DNA of 64,000 bases from Gymnopus androsaceus JB14 (lineage: Eukaryota; Basidiomycota; Agaricomycetes; Agaricales; Omphalotaceae): the NCBI GenBank assembly GCA_009733575.1, contig ML769397.1, positions 372,001-436,000 on the forward strand, written 5' to 3'. Positions 38,580 through 51,352 of the stretch are shown one piece after another. The stretch's first letter is position 1, and each line of letters opens with the position of its first letter. A model generated the notes under the pieces. The model did not search any database and was not told where the DNA came from. It saw only the letters and a program-made list of their open reading frames with translations. Made by a program: the position numbers and the translations under genes.

Positions 38580-41500
38580 ATCGAGCTCGACTACTTACGA
38601 GTCTTGTGCGATTTTTTTTTCTATAATCCAATGACACACCTGCTTTCCTTTCCTTCTTATTTCCTTCGAGCGGCTTGCGGAGTCTAGCCACTGGATGGGA
38701 TGTTTTTTTAGCCCTTCTCCAAGTCGGGATCAGGATTGAGTGAAGAATTGGTTATGCTTCTCAGTGCCGCCATTGAACGCCTACGCCATGCCATTCATAC
38801 TGAATCCCGGTCGGTTCTTTCGCGCTTTGTGTTCTGTATCTTGTGCTTGGATCTGAATCCGAAGTCGGGGTCTGTCTATCTCTTGTTCTACATAACGGTC
38901 ACTGGCAAGTGACCTTGCACCTCAGGGCATATGTTCCGTACGTATTACGCGTTTCGCAGTTTTTTTATTTTATTTTATCCGGTTTTTATTTCTCCGTTTT
39001 TCAAATCTTCAATCGAATTCGCAAAACCTAAGGGATAGAGGAACCATGGAGGATGATCTGCTGACTCGGACCCCGTCCCCATTACTTGTTCCCGTTCCCC
39101 AGAGCGTTCACGCTGGGCAGACTCATCCCGCTCATGCTTCATTAGAGCTTTTCCCCATCCCGTCCCGTATTTCCTGTTCCGCCGCTCATATCCATACTCA
39201 TTGCTTACTATCGACATGTATTGCAGCATTGGATTTTTCTCCCGTCCCATCCCGAGCCCGAATCATTGCCCAGTCCTTTCTTACTACTTACTTACTCATC
39301 TTGGTTTCAACACCGATACCCACTACGGGCTCTCCTTTTCCGAATCCCAGTCCTGTCTTAACCTGTCAACTTCGATAAGTATTCAGACTAGGCTTGAAAT
39401 ATCGATCCGATTCTTTCCTCGCACACGTTGTCTGTTGTGGAGCTTTGAACAGTGTATGAATGTACGTGTACTGTGTACAATATCTAGTACTACTACAAAG
39501 TGGACATTTCATGAACCCGTCAAGAATCCAAGCGTCCAAGCGTCCAAGCTGAGGCTCATTAAGACGCGTACTTGATCACTTACTTACTTGTTTACTACTT
39601 ACTTACTTCGTTTAACAGAATCAACACAATATTGATTGAGGCGGTTGCTTGTGTTTACACACCATGCGAACGACGATAGGCAATTATCATCTATTTTTCT
39701 TTTTTGTTAGTTTCTTAAGTTCTTTCAGATCCTGTCATTCAATGCCGGTTCAATGCAATGCGTCTATCACTCACTGGTCGAACGTTGACGCTCCCGCCAA
39801 CGTCCAAAAATTCGGTTCAAAGCACGATTCTCAAGCTCGGGGACCAGTGGACACGTTCTGAAACCCGCGCGCTGTCTCCCCTTTCCCCTTAGCCCATCTC
39901 CCATTCGCCGTTTGTTTCTATACGTCCTCCGCATCCCGGTACAATTCAAACTCTCAATAAGCAATATTCAATGCCCGTAGTGCTATAGATAGGAGATATT
40001 CGATGTTCATTACGATTTGGTATTGCGATTTCAACCTCAGTCTCAAGTGGTGTCTCATCTCAGTTCCCAGTTCTCTGGAGTCTTATATTTGTCCGAAAGT
40101 TGATCCTCCGTACTATCCCGTTTCTCGACTGGTTATCCATTCCGCGTTCACCAAACGTTGGTTTGGTTGCTCCTAATCCAAATTCCAAGCATTGGAACGG
40201 GTCAGTTGCCACTGAAATTCTGAATCCGAATCTAGTAACCCCAAGCAATACTAAATCCGCTGAATGATAAGCTTCCTTATCTCATTTCTACACAACCCAC
40301 TGAAAGACTCAATCTTAGGCGTTGTAATAGTACGAGGGGATCCGGGGGACTACAGTGCAATGTATGACACGAAGTGAGTCGAGAGCTCAATGCGGAACCA
40401 ATATCAAACTTATCATCTGTGGACCAGTTGTGGACGGGTGAGCGGCTTCGGATTAATATTTGGATTTGGAGATAGTGTAATGTATAATGAAGTATGTAGC
40501 AGCATTCGGGAATGTAGAATTCTCCTAAATTCGGAGCTCAATTGAGCGGGAATTCGAAGCCCTCCTCCTCCTTCAGGCTTTCTCCGAGTCAGACAGACTT
40601 CTACAGATGAAGTAGATCTGGGCGCTGGCAGACAGGTATCCTCCCTCCCGCTATCTCTCCTTCATCACTGTGAGTTTGCGCAGCACTTGCGCCGCAGTGA
40701 CACCTCTCAGCTCTCGTAATGAAGCAGGATATGACTTTCAAGATATTGTGTGAGTATCCATCTGGCTTCTGACTTGGGCTGTCACTGTGGGCGCAGCGTG
40801 GACGGGATAGATTATGATGGAGCCAATGAGTTCCTCCCTTCCTCATGAGTTTGAGAAGAATCTTTGATCGGTTCATGACTCGGAAATGAAGTAGCAAGTG
40901 GATGTGGGCGGATGGGTTAGGGGACAAACGGACCGCGCCTTGTCAAGGATAGTTCGAATATTTCGAGAATAGATACGAAACTTGAGGTCCTAAACTTGAC
41001 GATGAATCGATGATTTTCCGTCATTTCATTTCCAGAATCCCTTAAAGTCGTATATGGATTCTGCGTTGAGCGCTCCGGGTTATGTTAGCCTCGCTCCAGG
41101 GAAGTCGGAACTCATACGGACTCACAGCGTCATACAAGAAATAATATACCTAACTTGGGAGGATCAATATGCAGTGTACTAGGCGATCCAAGCTGAGGTG
41201 GCAGGCTTCTATTTCCGAATACTTACCGAATTTCTCCATCGAATTATATGGTTTATGCTCCTTGATGATAATATCGATCTCCTCTCCATACTTGTATTTC
41301 ATGCATACCTACTTATATGAGTCGACACTGACATTAACGTAAGTAAAAATACAGCTGTACAATTTCAGCCTCAGTGCAAGCGTCGCATTCATTCCATTTT
41401 TCGACGCTGATCAATGTGGGCTCTGTCTAAATTGAAGCTCAAACTCGTTTAAATATTAGATTCGGAGGAAGCGCACGACACATGCAGATCTCTGTATATA

Positions 41501-44500
41501 AGTATGCAGGTATGTATTTACCTACAGACTCATGAGGGAGGGGGCCTGGAAGGAAGATCAGAACTCGGAAAGTCAGATAGTGCTCATAATAATCGATGCT
41601 AGCGGCTGATTCTCGAGTCTAATGGAGCTCTCGGAGCTCCCTTCGCATTATCAGTGGACCTATGAATAGATTGAGAATGCGGACAAAGAGAGGGGAGCTC
41701 GGAGGAGGTTCCCTTAGATTCTATTCAGAAGCTGGAAGGGTAAGTTTGGGCTGGTAGGAATCGAGACGGAGTCAGATAATTTCAATTTCAATATTGAAGG
41801 GCTGTCTAGTGCTCACTCCCGCGTTTAGAGATGTTTGGTCGTTGTGTCGTAAAACGTAGGATGTCGCACTGGAATATTTAGTGCATACATGCACATAGTG
41901 TCAATCTCACTCTTCTTCCAATTACTAGTGTTTGCACGTTTACTCCGAGTCCGAATCCGAATCCAAACAAAATATGAACTTACCTTGAACCGCCGGTAAG
42001 CGCAATCCTTGGTGGTACTTATCGTGTAAACGTTCGATAATCCGAAGAGTGGACTTCTTGCCTTGAAGCGTGGCTGCGTAGGACATGTTTAATTAAGTAT
42101 ACATTGTAACATACGTCGAACCTCCTCATGTTCGATGCTTTCCGGGAACCATGTGTATGAGTATTGGCGTGCCCCGCCATTCGCGTGCCAGTGTGCATAC
42201 ACGAGAGGATTGAGTCGCAATCAATATATGTATATACTTGATAATGCGAGTATATGCACTGGTACGTTAGGACATGTCTCTAGTCTGTGGAATTCCGGGG
42301 AAACAATACCAACGCCGCAGCGTTTCTATAGTGTAAATATATGGTACCTAGCCCTTGGGGTTGCTTGCATTGTAGACAATGTATGGGAGTTCAAGCTATT
42401 GGTGATTAATCCGTACATACCGTAGGCAATCATACTCACATGAATGAATAATGGATAAATTAATGGCATTTTTGGTATTCATTTTCATCGACTTGAAGCC
42501 TGATGTTTAGCATCCTCCGTTGTACATTTTTATTGGCTCGGTGCTGCAACACATCTTCCTTGGCCTACCTAGTTTCAAGTTGGACCCGACTCTCCGAACC
42601 CGAGCCTAAATGGGCGTGGCCCAGGCTTTGCGTACAACTTGAACACACTTACGGGTACGAGGGACTAAACGCTCTGCGAACAATTAAAATGTTCAACATT
42701 TAACCTAATGAACGTGAGATATATCAGATAATGATCCAAGTTAGAACAAGGCAAAATGTGGAGTTGTCAAGACGCGTAGAGGAAGGTACAGGAGGCTCAG
42801 AATGCGGAGGGGACAGTACAGTCCGCAAAACTAAAATGAACAAAGGACTGTCTTTTTGTTTCCATGAACAGAAAACAATCAAAGGGTTCCAAAACCCTCA
42901 ATTATCCGAGCCGGCCCCGAAGATAATAACGAGAAATTCATTGGTTGCGAAGGGGTTTCCAAGCGCATTCTCTAGGTTACTAGGTATGTGGTTCTGATTT
43001 GTTAGCTACTATTGCAGCCATGGGCAATATGTGGTTGCTGCCACGATAGTATTACGGAGGGTGAGGGTGCAATGGAGAGTCGCGACGCTGATAATGGCAC
43101 ACAAAAAAAATCAATATTACTTTGAGAGCGATCGGATAGTCCCTGTTTTTGATACAAGACTATTGAAGGAATGAGGAGAAAAACCCGACATAGTTCTAGA
43201 TTGGTTCTAGAGGTACCTGTTGGTAATACGCGAATATCTTCCAGAACGATTGACGATTACGATGGTGATATGAAACGAAATTCAGGGACTTGAGAGTAAG
43301 CAGTAGTATGGACCGTGTTGCCGACTCTTGGTGCATGAGACTATGTATGATTACGTCCAATCCACCTGGATCGATTTTGTTTTTCCCATTGAAAGTCCTT
43401 TCCAGAGCTAGTTTGAGACTCAGGAGGATCGAGTCGTCCCGAAGAGCGTAGACGTTCCTACGTGCAAATCGAGGGCCAGAGGTCTCCCTGGAGTAGTATC
43501 TGTAGTAGCCCTACGATGAATACCCTGCAAGACTTTTATCAGGGCTAGATTGATGAACTGGTCGATGATCGAGACGTACGCGTGACGCAGGTACACGACG
43601 GAAGCTGAAGCTCAAGAGCCTCCGCACAACATCCGCTGCCAGAAACCTAGAACCTGGAGATACTCCTGAGTCCAAGCAACTTGGCCGCTGGAACGCGGGC
43701 CGTAGCCAAAGCGTCTAATCTTGATCCTTCCAAAAGCCCAGCGTTATCTACATCCGAGCGTTAACGTTGAAACAGGAGCCCATACATGCGAGTATGAGTC
43801 CAGGACAAATCGTTATGAAAAGTGAAAGTAAAGCTCAGAAGCATTGAACGTTGAACCAGTCAGAAAAAAACGGAACCAGACTGTCAGCGCTAAGCGATTA
43901 CGCACACGTGCTGGAAAATCCTGGGAAAATTCGTACCAAATTCTTTTAACGTTATGACGACATCCCGGCGGCTCGGGTATCGGACCGGGAGCCGGCAGGA
44001 CCTTCAATTCAACTCCTAATAGCAGCTCCGAATAACTTCAAGCAAGACTTCAAGTGTTATGAATGCGAAACAGCGCAAGTGACGGACATTCTAGGCTGTT
44101 CATGATATACTTACCACTGGCAGGTACAGCTCCCTATTTTCCTCCTCGTCGTTTCTAGATATTTTTATTGTTTCTGGATACTAGCTTGAAAACTTATAGA
44201 GCCGTTTTAACGACTTCAAAGAACGGTAACGCAGTCCTGATGTCGATTATCGAATGGCGCACATTTCAATAAACAATGGTCGCAATCGCTCTACAGAATT
44301 TCGAAGTTTTTGGAGATTGCGTCTTCGAAGAACACAAGGAGGAAGCTATACCCGAAAAGTACCATAGCGCAAATAAGTAGCTTGTGCTTCAAATTACGAC
44401 TCTAAGAAATTGCCTTTTGTTCGGGACAGGACGTTGCTGGGACTCTCTGCCTGTTAGCTATTCAACGATCGGCATAAATCCTGACATTGGGGAATTCACC

Positions 44501-46692
44501 TCTTATGTCCTAGTGCGAACTTGAAAAGATTACAATCTATATCGGCGCCGAATGACGCGTCGACCGCATGATATTCTTCATTCAAGTAACGCCACTGCGC
44601 CATGCGCAACGTTCACTAACGAGGGGGTATGCAGTGCGTAAATTGAAAACAACTTCAAGACGCTGACAGGCTGTTTCCTCGGACACCCGGAGTTCCTTCT
44701 GAGGTTTGCGTGCTCCTTGATAAGCCGTTGCGGCGGGTGCGTTTTACAACTGTCTATCTTCTGAATACAGCTAAGTTCCTTTTGGCGTCCTCCATGGGCT
44801 GTATGAGCTATGCACGTAGATGTGCATTCGTGCTTTGTTTATCCAGGTTTATCCTGAGGTCGGTACAGCAGTCCAAGAACGACCTGGGCTTACTCTGCAT
44901 ATGCCCAAGAGAACTCCCTGTGGGAAGGATGTAAGCTCATTACATCTGTAATAAAATCTTCCTTCCGATGTGTTGTACTGAGACAACCAGAAGTTGTCTC
45001 CCTTCATCCGTAAGGCGTTGGTGCGATTTAGGAACGACAGAAATGTTGCAAGGTTAGCAAGCAGACAAACTTAGGCTATACTATGTGGCGCAATAAAATT
45101 TTTTTAGTACTCCATTTGAGTGGACTGATACACGAAACGCAGACGGCTGGGTATGTACTGTAATTATGGATTTTACTTGCTAACGGATCTTCTGAATCTA
45201 CTTTCTCGTGCTGCGCTGTTGGATGGCACCACAGTGGCTGGTAACATCAAACCATTTCATTTCCCAATTATCGCTTACTTTCCCTTCAAGTGGACCAGGA
45301 GTTGAATTGACTACTAGTTGACGATGCGACCGTACAATCTCTCCGATTCGTGCAGACGAAGATATACCGCATCTTTCGGGGATTGAAAGTATACTTACCC
45401 TCCCTCAAATAACACTAGCGTTGGACTGGCGCGGCTGGTAGCATCGAGCCACTGTTTAGGAGCCAACGGGATGTCAGAGTAAGTAGTCTCTCTTCCCAGT
45501 AACTTGGCTACAATGACCGAACTTCAAATAAATTCATCCGCTCCAGGCTTACAATCTTGCCACAGTCCCAATCCGATTCCAATCAACAAAGATCCAAAAA
45601 CTGATACTTTGATCTATCACTTTTCAAAGATGTCGGTGCGTTGGCGTCCTGATACCCGAATGCCCGTCAAACTTCCCCCGTCTCTCTGACAGGATACATA
45701 GCTCGAAACGAAGACAGTTTGAGACTTGAATAAATGAATAAACGCGAAAAGCACGTCGAAATTACAATTGAAGTTAAACTATTTGGTTGAGACTCGGAGC
45801 CTGATCATGATGGCTCGGGATGCGTCACCACTTTTCAAGATTTTGGCATGATCATCGCATCTATATCTTGTGCACCCTAGATTTCATTGAAGGGAGGATC
45901 ACTGTAGCCGCAATGTCAAAGCGGCTAGTGCGGTGCGCTAGCAGCTCTGCCATGCCATCAGCCGAAATACGTTCTGGATGTGGCTGCGGGAGTTGCGACG
46001 TGTCTCTCTCTTGCACTCAGTCGTGGTGACGCACTCGGACAGGCCAAAGGCAGCGGCCATTTGCGCCAACACTACAATGTCGTATCGAGCTCCCATATGA
46101 AGTGATACGTGTTGGAGAGAAATAATTTTCGGCGGCCTTCACGGACACACGGTAGAAAAACTTGCACTCGATTTGAACATCTGACACTTAACCGACTGTC
46201 CGAGTCAAAATAATCGTTCCAGCTCGACACCTATGCACTCTGCCATGCATCTAAAAGGCTGAAAGGTCGATGAGACCGAGGGCCGAGGCAGAAAGGCAAA
46301 GTTCCTTACCATGTGCACCGACCTGGCCGTTTGTAGCATTGAGTTTTTTTTTTTCCAAAATGTTCATTAAATCTTGACAAAAATCGGTATCCATTTGTAG
46401 TATGACCGCTACAAGATTCCAGAAGAAATGAAGTAGAAGAAAGAAAATCACCATAGAAGTTCTGAAAATCAATCGCAACCAAGTTGAACCAACTCGTTCA
46501 CTGCTCTTGAATATTTGAATGCTCTGGTCAATTGAAAGTGTATATTTTCGCACATCTTTTGTTTCAGCTACTGATTACTCACTCGTCACTGCAGGTGGTT
46601 GCTCTTCAATCTCAGTTCAGATAAGAGCGACTCACCTTCTTCTCTCTTGTTCCTTCAACCGGTGCATATAAAGAGATTTTTGCCTCGTAGTG

Positions 46693-46725
46693 GTTTCTAG
46701 TGGAGTGGCGCGAACGCCACTAGAA
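46693..46725. repeat. Inverted repeat
   Basis: Arms tttctagtgg and ccactagaaa pair perfectly over 10 bp, with an inner ggcg/cgcc pair. No coding frame covers it. Could be a cruciform-prone site or the end of a decayed element. Confidence 0.75.
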
Positions 46726-47226
46726 ATGATTTTGATTTGCTCAATCCCGAATCCTAACGTGGACGAAGGAAGGATACAAGGTCAGAACAGCAATAATAGA
46801 ATTGCGGAGGGTTTGGAAATTTGACTAATAAGGCAAATATATGCCACTTGTTTAACCGCTTTCTCGACTTCAGCCTGGTGAAATCCCAGCTTGCTAGTGC
46901 GCTAAAATCTTGAATAAGTGCATCGTGAAACGATCTAAAGCTCGCAGCTTGGCCTTCGGAGCCGTCCTATACGATCTTGTTCCATCCGCTGAGCCGCGAA
47001 CACAAAGGCACCAAAGGAGTTGGCAGATAGTGGCCTAGAGCGGCCCTTGGATAATCTTCGGACGGCAGATGTTCAGCACTTTTTGCCAGTGGCCCAATGC
47101 ACCGTGTGTAATACAGTAAAATGCAGAACGGCTGTACAAGTGTACAGTACAAAAATAGTCGAAACACCTCCATAGCGCTGTGAAAGCATGAAAAAGTTAG
47201 AATAGACATCGAACTTGAATAAATGG

Positions 47227-47284
47227 ATAAGTTGCGCTATGCCTACAGCGCAATAATTGAATAAGTTGCGCTATGCCTACAGCG
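47227..47284. repeat. 24-bp direct repeat, 34-bp period
   Basis: ataagttgcgctatgcctac followed by agcg occurs at 47227-47250 and again at 47261-47284 without mismatch. Confidence 0.9.
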
Positions 47285-48106
47285 GCCAAATAACTGAATG
47301 CCCGCGCTTTTCGAGAAACGCAAAACATCCGTGTATTGAGCGGAAGATATGAGGTGCCCAAAAATAAAAAAAGAACAGCCTCAGCCTTTGTCCAACACCA
47401 TACCTGTACAGACGCGACATGCAAAGGAGTTGAATGTGCCGAGGACAGGATATGTATAAGGGAAGAATTTGGGACCGGTATGTCGTGATAAGAATATTGA
47501 AAAGAGGAAAATGTATTCAACGTGAATGAATGAGCTGAAAGAAAGGTATTCTCACACACTGGCATCTTGTCAAGATATTTCATGTTCTACGCCCGCCGCC
47601 ATGTGAACTAGGAATGGAAGTTAGTAGTTCGGTAGCCAGGCCTCCAGGCTACTCAGCTACAGATTAGTAGATCAGCCGAAACAGCCTTGGTACATTGCGT
47701 CCGATGACGAATATGAAGCGCAGAGTGTAGCCTTTAACTTTGAAAGGCAAGACATTCAAATATTGTGTACGGACCAGGTACTGTACGTACTACTTTATTT
47801 GAAGCTCGATTCATTGAATACGGGTTTATGGTGGAGATTCCGATACCCATATTTATTTCCGCCTCATCTGGAGGGCGGTTAGGTTTTAGAAGAGCGGCGA
47901 CAAAAAGAAAGCCCGCTGCAGCGTGGGGACGAACGTTGAGCAGGGCTTACTCGAACTTGAGGTCAGCCAATGAATAGATTGAACTATTGTAATAGAATAG
48001 AGTGTAGATTCTGCTTGGGAAAAGAATTGAATGTTTAAAGCGAGATGTCGCGAAAAAAAGGCCCATACACGTACATACGATATCGTTTGCCATACGGTTT
48101 TGAACA

Positions 48107-49170
48107 TTAACGACGATATGACGACCTCCGGTCTCCGTCTCGATCTCCTTCTGTAGATCGACCTTCCCGTCTGTGTCTTTCGTCGTATCGGTCAGCAGAG
48201 GAAGGAGACCGACGCCGAGATTCAGGCGAGTCTCTATCGTGACGTTGCCGTTTGGGAGATCGACTACGCGACGGGTATGACCTCTCGGGAGATCGAGACT
48301 TCTCCATGTCTCTGTCCCTAATACCGGCCCCACCCAACGATTGCAAAAGCTTCTCAACTCCCAAGACACCCGCCGACTTGTCTGCCTTTTTCTTCCGCTT
48401 CTCTTTCTTCCTCTCCTTCCGTGCCCGGCGTTCCTCTGGCGATTCATCTTTGTGTTTGCTTTTTGACTTGGATTTTTTCGCCTTTTTGAGAGCCTTGGCT
48501 TCTCTTCGCTTCTCTAAAAGATAATCTCTCATCGGGTCTTCCGGGTCGATTTCGGGTCCAGAGTCCTCCGATGAATCAGAACCAGGATCATCGTCTATAA
48601 GGATAGTTAGCACAGGATGCCAGACTCGAGCAGAAAAAGTACCAATAATCATCTCCGGTTTGGCATTCAGGCTCTGCTCCTCGGGCTCAACCCATTCTCC
48701 ATCCTCTCCTCTACTACCAGGCTGTTTGTAGTTCTTGACGTGATCTACACGAAGAGTTCGTTCAAGGACCTTTGCGCCATTTAGATTGTCCACAGCCAGC
48801 ACTGTCGAACGCTGATCCTCATACATAAGGAAAGCAAAACCTTTTGGCTTTCCGGTTTCCTTGTCGCGAGGCATATTAATGTCCATTATTTCACCATACC
48901 TTGAATTAGTGTTAGTACTGTCCTACATTGGAGAGCACGTTAAGAACTTACTGAGAGAATATAGTAATCACATCACCTTCAGTCAATTCTGTGTTGAGTC
49001 CTCCGGCGAAAATATAGGCAGAATCCTTGTAGTCGTCGTGCCAGGAAGCTCCAGATAAGCCCAGCTTCAGTTCTGCATCGTTTATTTTATTGATCTCCTT
49101 TACAACACTGGAAAGAAAGGATAAATTAGCGCAAGGCTACAAACAGCAATAAGGGGGAGACTGACTTCAT
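48107..49170 (-). CDS. IST3: RNA-binding protein RBMX2/Ist3 (RES complex)
   Basis: U2 snRNP-associated component of the RES (retention and splicing) complex that helps spliceosome activation in the nucleus. Exons: 49166-49170 (only ATGAA), 48952-49107, 48643-48899 and 48107-48594, giving 301 residues with no break. The N-terminal linker [12 protein letters not shown] and [17 protein letters not shown] precede the RRM: RNP2 [11 protein letters not shown]1 KGFAFLMY, then [20 protein letters not shown], which is diagnostic of this family. The C-terminus is a long Lys/Glu and then Arg/Ser/Asp-rich tail, as in metazoan RBMX2. Intron 3 (48595-48642) is 48 bases with no stop, so retention would insert 16 residues. 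Start codons of this gene and eIF3d are 98 bp apart. Confidence 0.93.
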
Positions 49171-49268
49171 GATGGTACAGGAAGAAAAGGGTAATTTATT
49201 CTCATGATCACGATTCAGTATGACTGGACGTTTTTTTTTTCTTCTACTACTACTACTAGGCGTGCATC
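49171..49268. promoter_or_regulatory. Compact bidirectional promoter, RBMX2/eIF3d
   Basis: Only 98 bp separate the two divergent start codons. The plus-strand side has a long T/C tract and cta repeats (49233-49258) just before the eIF3d ATG. Any shared control must fit here or inside the genes. Confidence 0.6.
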
Positions 49269-51291
49269 ATGTCCTTTTCTCTTCCACCAATTAACGACAA
49301 CCCCGATGGAGGCTGGGGACCTTCATCGTCTAATCTACCAGACCAATTTAAGTTCAAGGACATTCCTTATGCTCCGTACTCAAAATCCGATAAACTCGGT
49401 CGTTTCGCAGACTGGAACGAGACCACTTCTGACACTCGTCAGTCTGCTGTAGGAGTTCCTTCTACTCAAAACACACGTACTGGTCCTGGTGGAAGAAGGA
49501 GGGAAGGAACGCAGGCATTTGGCAGCGGAACTGCTAGCGCTTTCGCTTATTTCCATGTCGAGGACGAATCATCGTTCTCTCTGGTTGATAACAAGGCTGC
49601 TCCTGCTCGTAGAGGGGGCACCTTTGCTCGTGGCAGAGGTAATGCTAGGGGTGGGGCAGGTAATTACAACGCTAGAGGAACCGGCCAGCGTGGCGGTCGT
49701 GGCGGCTTTGTTTCAGGCAGAGGTGGTAATGCACAACGGGGCGGTAGGCGGGGTTGGAGAGACTGGGAAAAGGTAATTAAAATTTATAAAATGAATATGC
49801 TTTAATGCTGATATTTTGCTTCACAGAACACTCGAACTCGTGAATCTTCAGTCGTCATTTCGCCGCAATGGTCTATGCTCGAGGAAATCGAGTTCCACAG
49901 GCTTGCCAAGCTTCGTCTTGAAGTGGAAGAACCGGAAAATATGTATGTTATTATTTTATGGGGTATAATGCCATCTTTACATCCAATCCAGCGATTCGTA
50001 CGGTCGCTTGTTTGCCTACGACAAGTCTTTCGATCGTATCACAACCAAAACGGAGAAACCCTTGCAACAGTCAGACCGTATCAAATATAACACCACAACC
50101 TCCGACGACCCTGTCATCCAACAAGTAGGTACCTATTTCCCTCCTATGGACTCTCCTCCTGACCTTGTTCATGTGCTCAGCTCGTCAGTAAAAACACCGC
50201 GACGATATACACCACCGATGTTATCCTCAGTGTCCTCATGTGTGCTCCGAGATCCGTATATCCTTGGGATATTGTTATTGTTCGTGAAGGCAATAGCTTA
50301 TTCTTCGACAAGAGAGATGGTGGTCCATTTGACACTGTGACTGTCAACGAAAACGCGGCTGACCCACCCCAGGATCCACCACCACCCAACCCTAATAACC
50401 CCAACGAAAAAGCACCAGAGGCTCCTTCCATCAACTCTGCCACCTCATTGTCGCTCGAAGCGACCTACGTCAATCAAAACTTTGCCTTCCAGTCGGTCGT
50501 TGAATCCAGCCCTCCGCCCGCCGTCGACTTTGCCCACCCCAATCCGTTCTATGGCCCAGACGAAACGGAGCCTCTCGCTTCTTGCGGGTACCGTTACCGT
50601 GTCTTCGATCTCAGCGTCCACGAAGACGAGGATGTAAAGATTTGTGTGCGGACCGAAGTCGACGCTTATCTTCCCGGAGCAGGAAACGCCCGTGAAGGTC
50701 AGGGCTTGGTGACCATCCGAGCCCTCAACGAATTCGATCCGCGTGCTGTTGGCGCTGGTGGTGCTCCTGACTGGAGGACCAAGCTTGATTCACAACGTGG
50801 TGCCGTCGTTGCTACTGAAATGAAGAATAACAGCTGCAAACTAGCCAAGTGGGCCGTGCAAAGTATCCTTGCTGGAGCGGACTTGATGAAGATTGGGTAC
50901 GTTCTGGCCAGCCTACATTTATTGTCTCTTTATTTACTAAATGGCTTTAAATAGATATGTGTCTCGGTCAAACCCTCGAGATGCAGCGCGCCACGTCATT
51001 CTGAGCACTGCGTCCATGCGTCCTACCGACTTTGCTGGCCAGCTAAACGTATCGCTCGCCAATGGTTGGGGTATTGTCAGGACTGTCGCTGATCTGTGCA
51101 TGAAGATGCCCGAGGGCAAATACGTTCTTGTCAAGGATCCTAACAAGGTACCACGATCCACGTTATTGCTAGAAATATTACTGATCCATCTTTAACAGCC
51201 TGTTATCCGGTTGTACGCTATTCCCGCCTCTACCTTCTCAGGGGAGGATGAGGATGGAGAGGCTTTTGAGGAGGACGATGTAGGTATATAA
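49269..51291 (+). CDS. EIF3D: Translation initiation factor eIF3 subunit d
   Basis: Cap-binding-fold subunit of eIF3, which recruits mRNA to the 43S complex in the cytoplasm. Exons 49269-49772, 49827-49942, 49992-50124, 50181-50896, 50955-51147 and 51199-51291 give 584 residues, the normal size, with no break. Conserved blocks: [16 protein letters not shown] at the start, [17 protein letters not shown], an RGG-rich stretch ([18 protein letters not shown]), [92 protein letters not shown] and the acidic end [13 protein letters not shown]. It converges on the Dsc2-like gene, whose stop lies 61 bp away. Confidence 0.97.
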
Positions 51292-51352
51292 GTGTATAAT
51301 AATTTGTTATCATTTAGCTAGTACACGTCCAATGCATGTATGACATTTAACA

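Larger units (their letters stand above)
35161..48106. other. 13-kb gene-free region upstream of the GATA gene
   Basis: I find no gene with recognisable domains or consistent splicing on either strand over almost 13 kb, in contrast to the one-gene-per-1-2-kb spacing elsewhere. It contains imperfect direct repeats (36139-36205/36311-36372; 37599/37679), facing A and T homopolymers at 38553-38578, tta-ctt runs at 39579-39610, a strong inverted repeat at 46693-46725 and a 24-bp direct repeat at 47227/47261. Some of it may be a long 5' UTR or upstream control region of the GATA gene. Unrecognised transposon debris is also possible. Confidence 0.5.
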
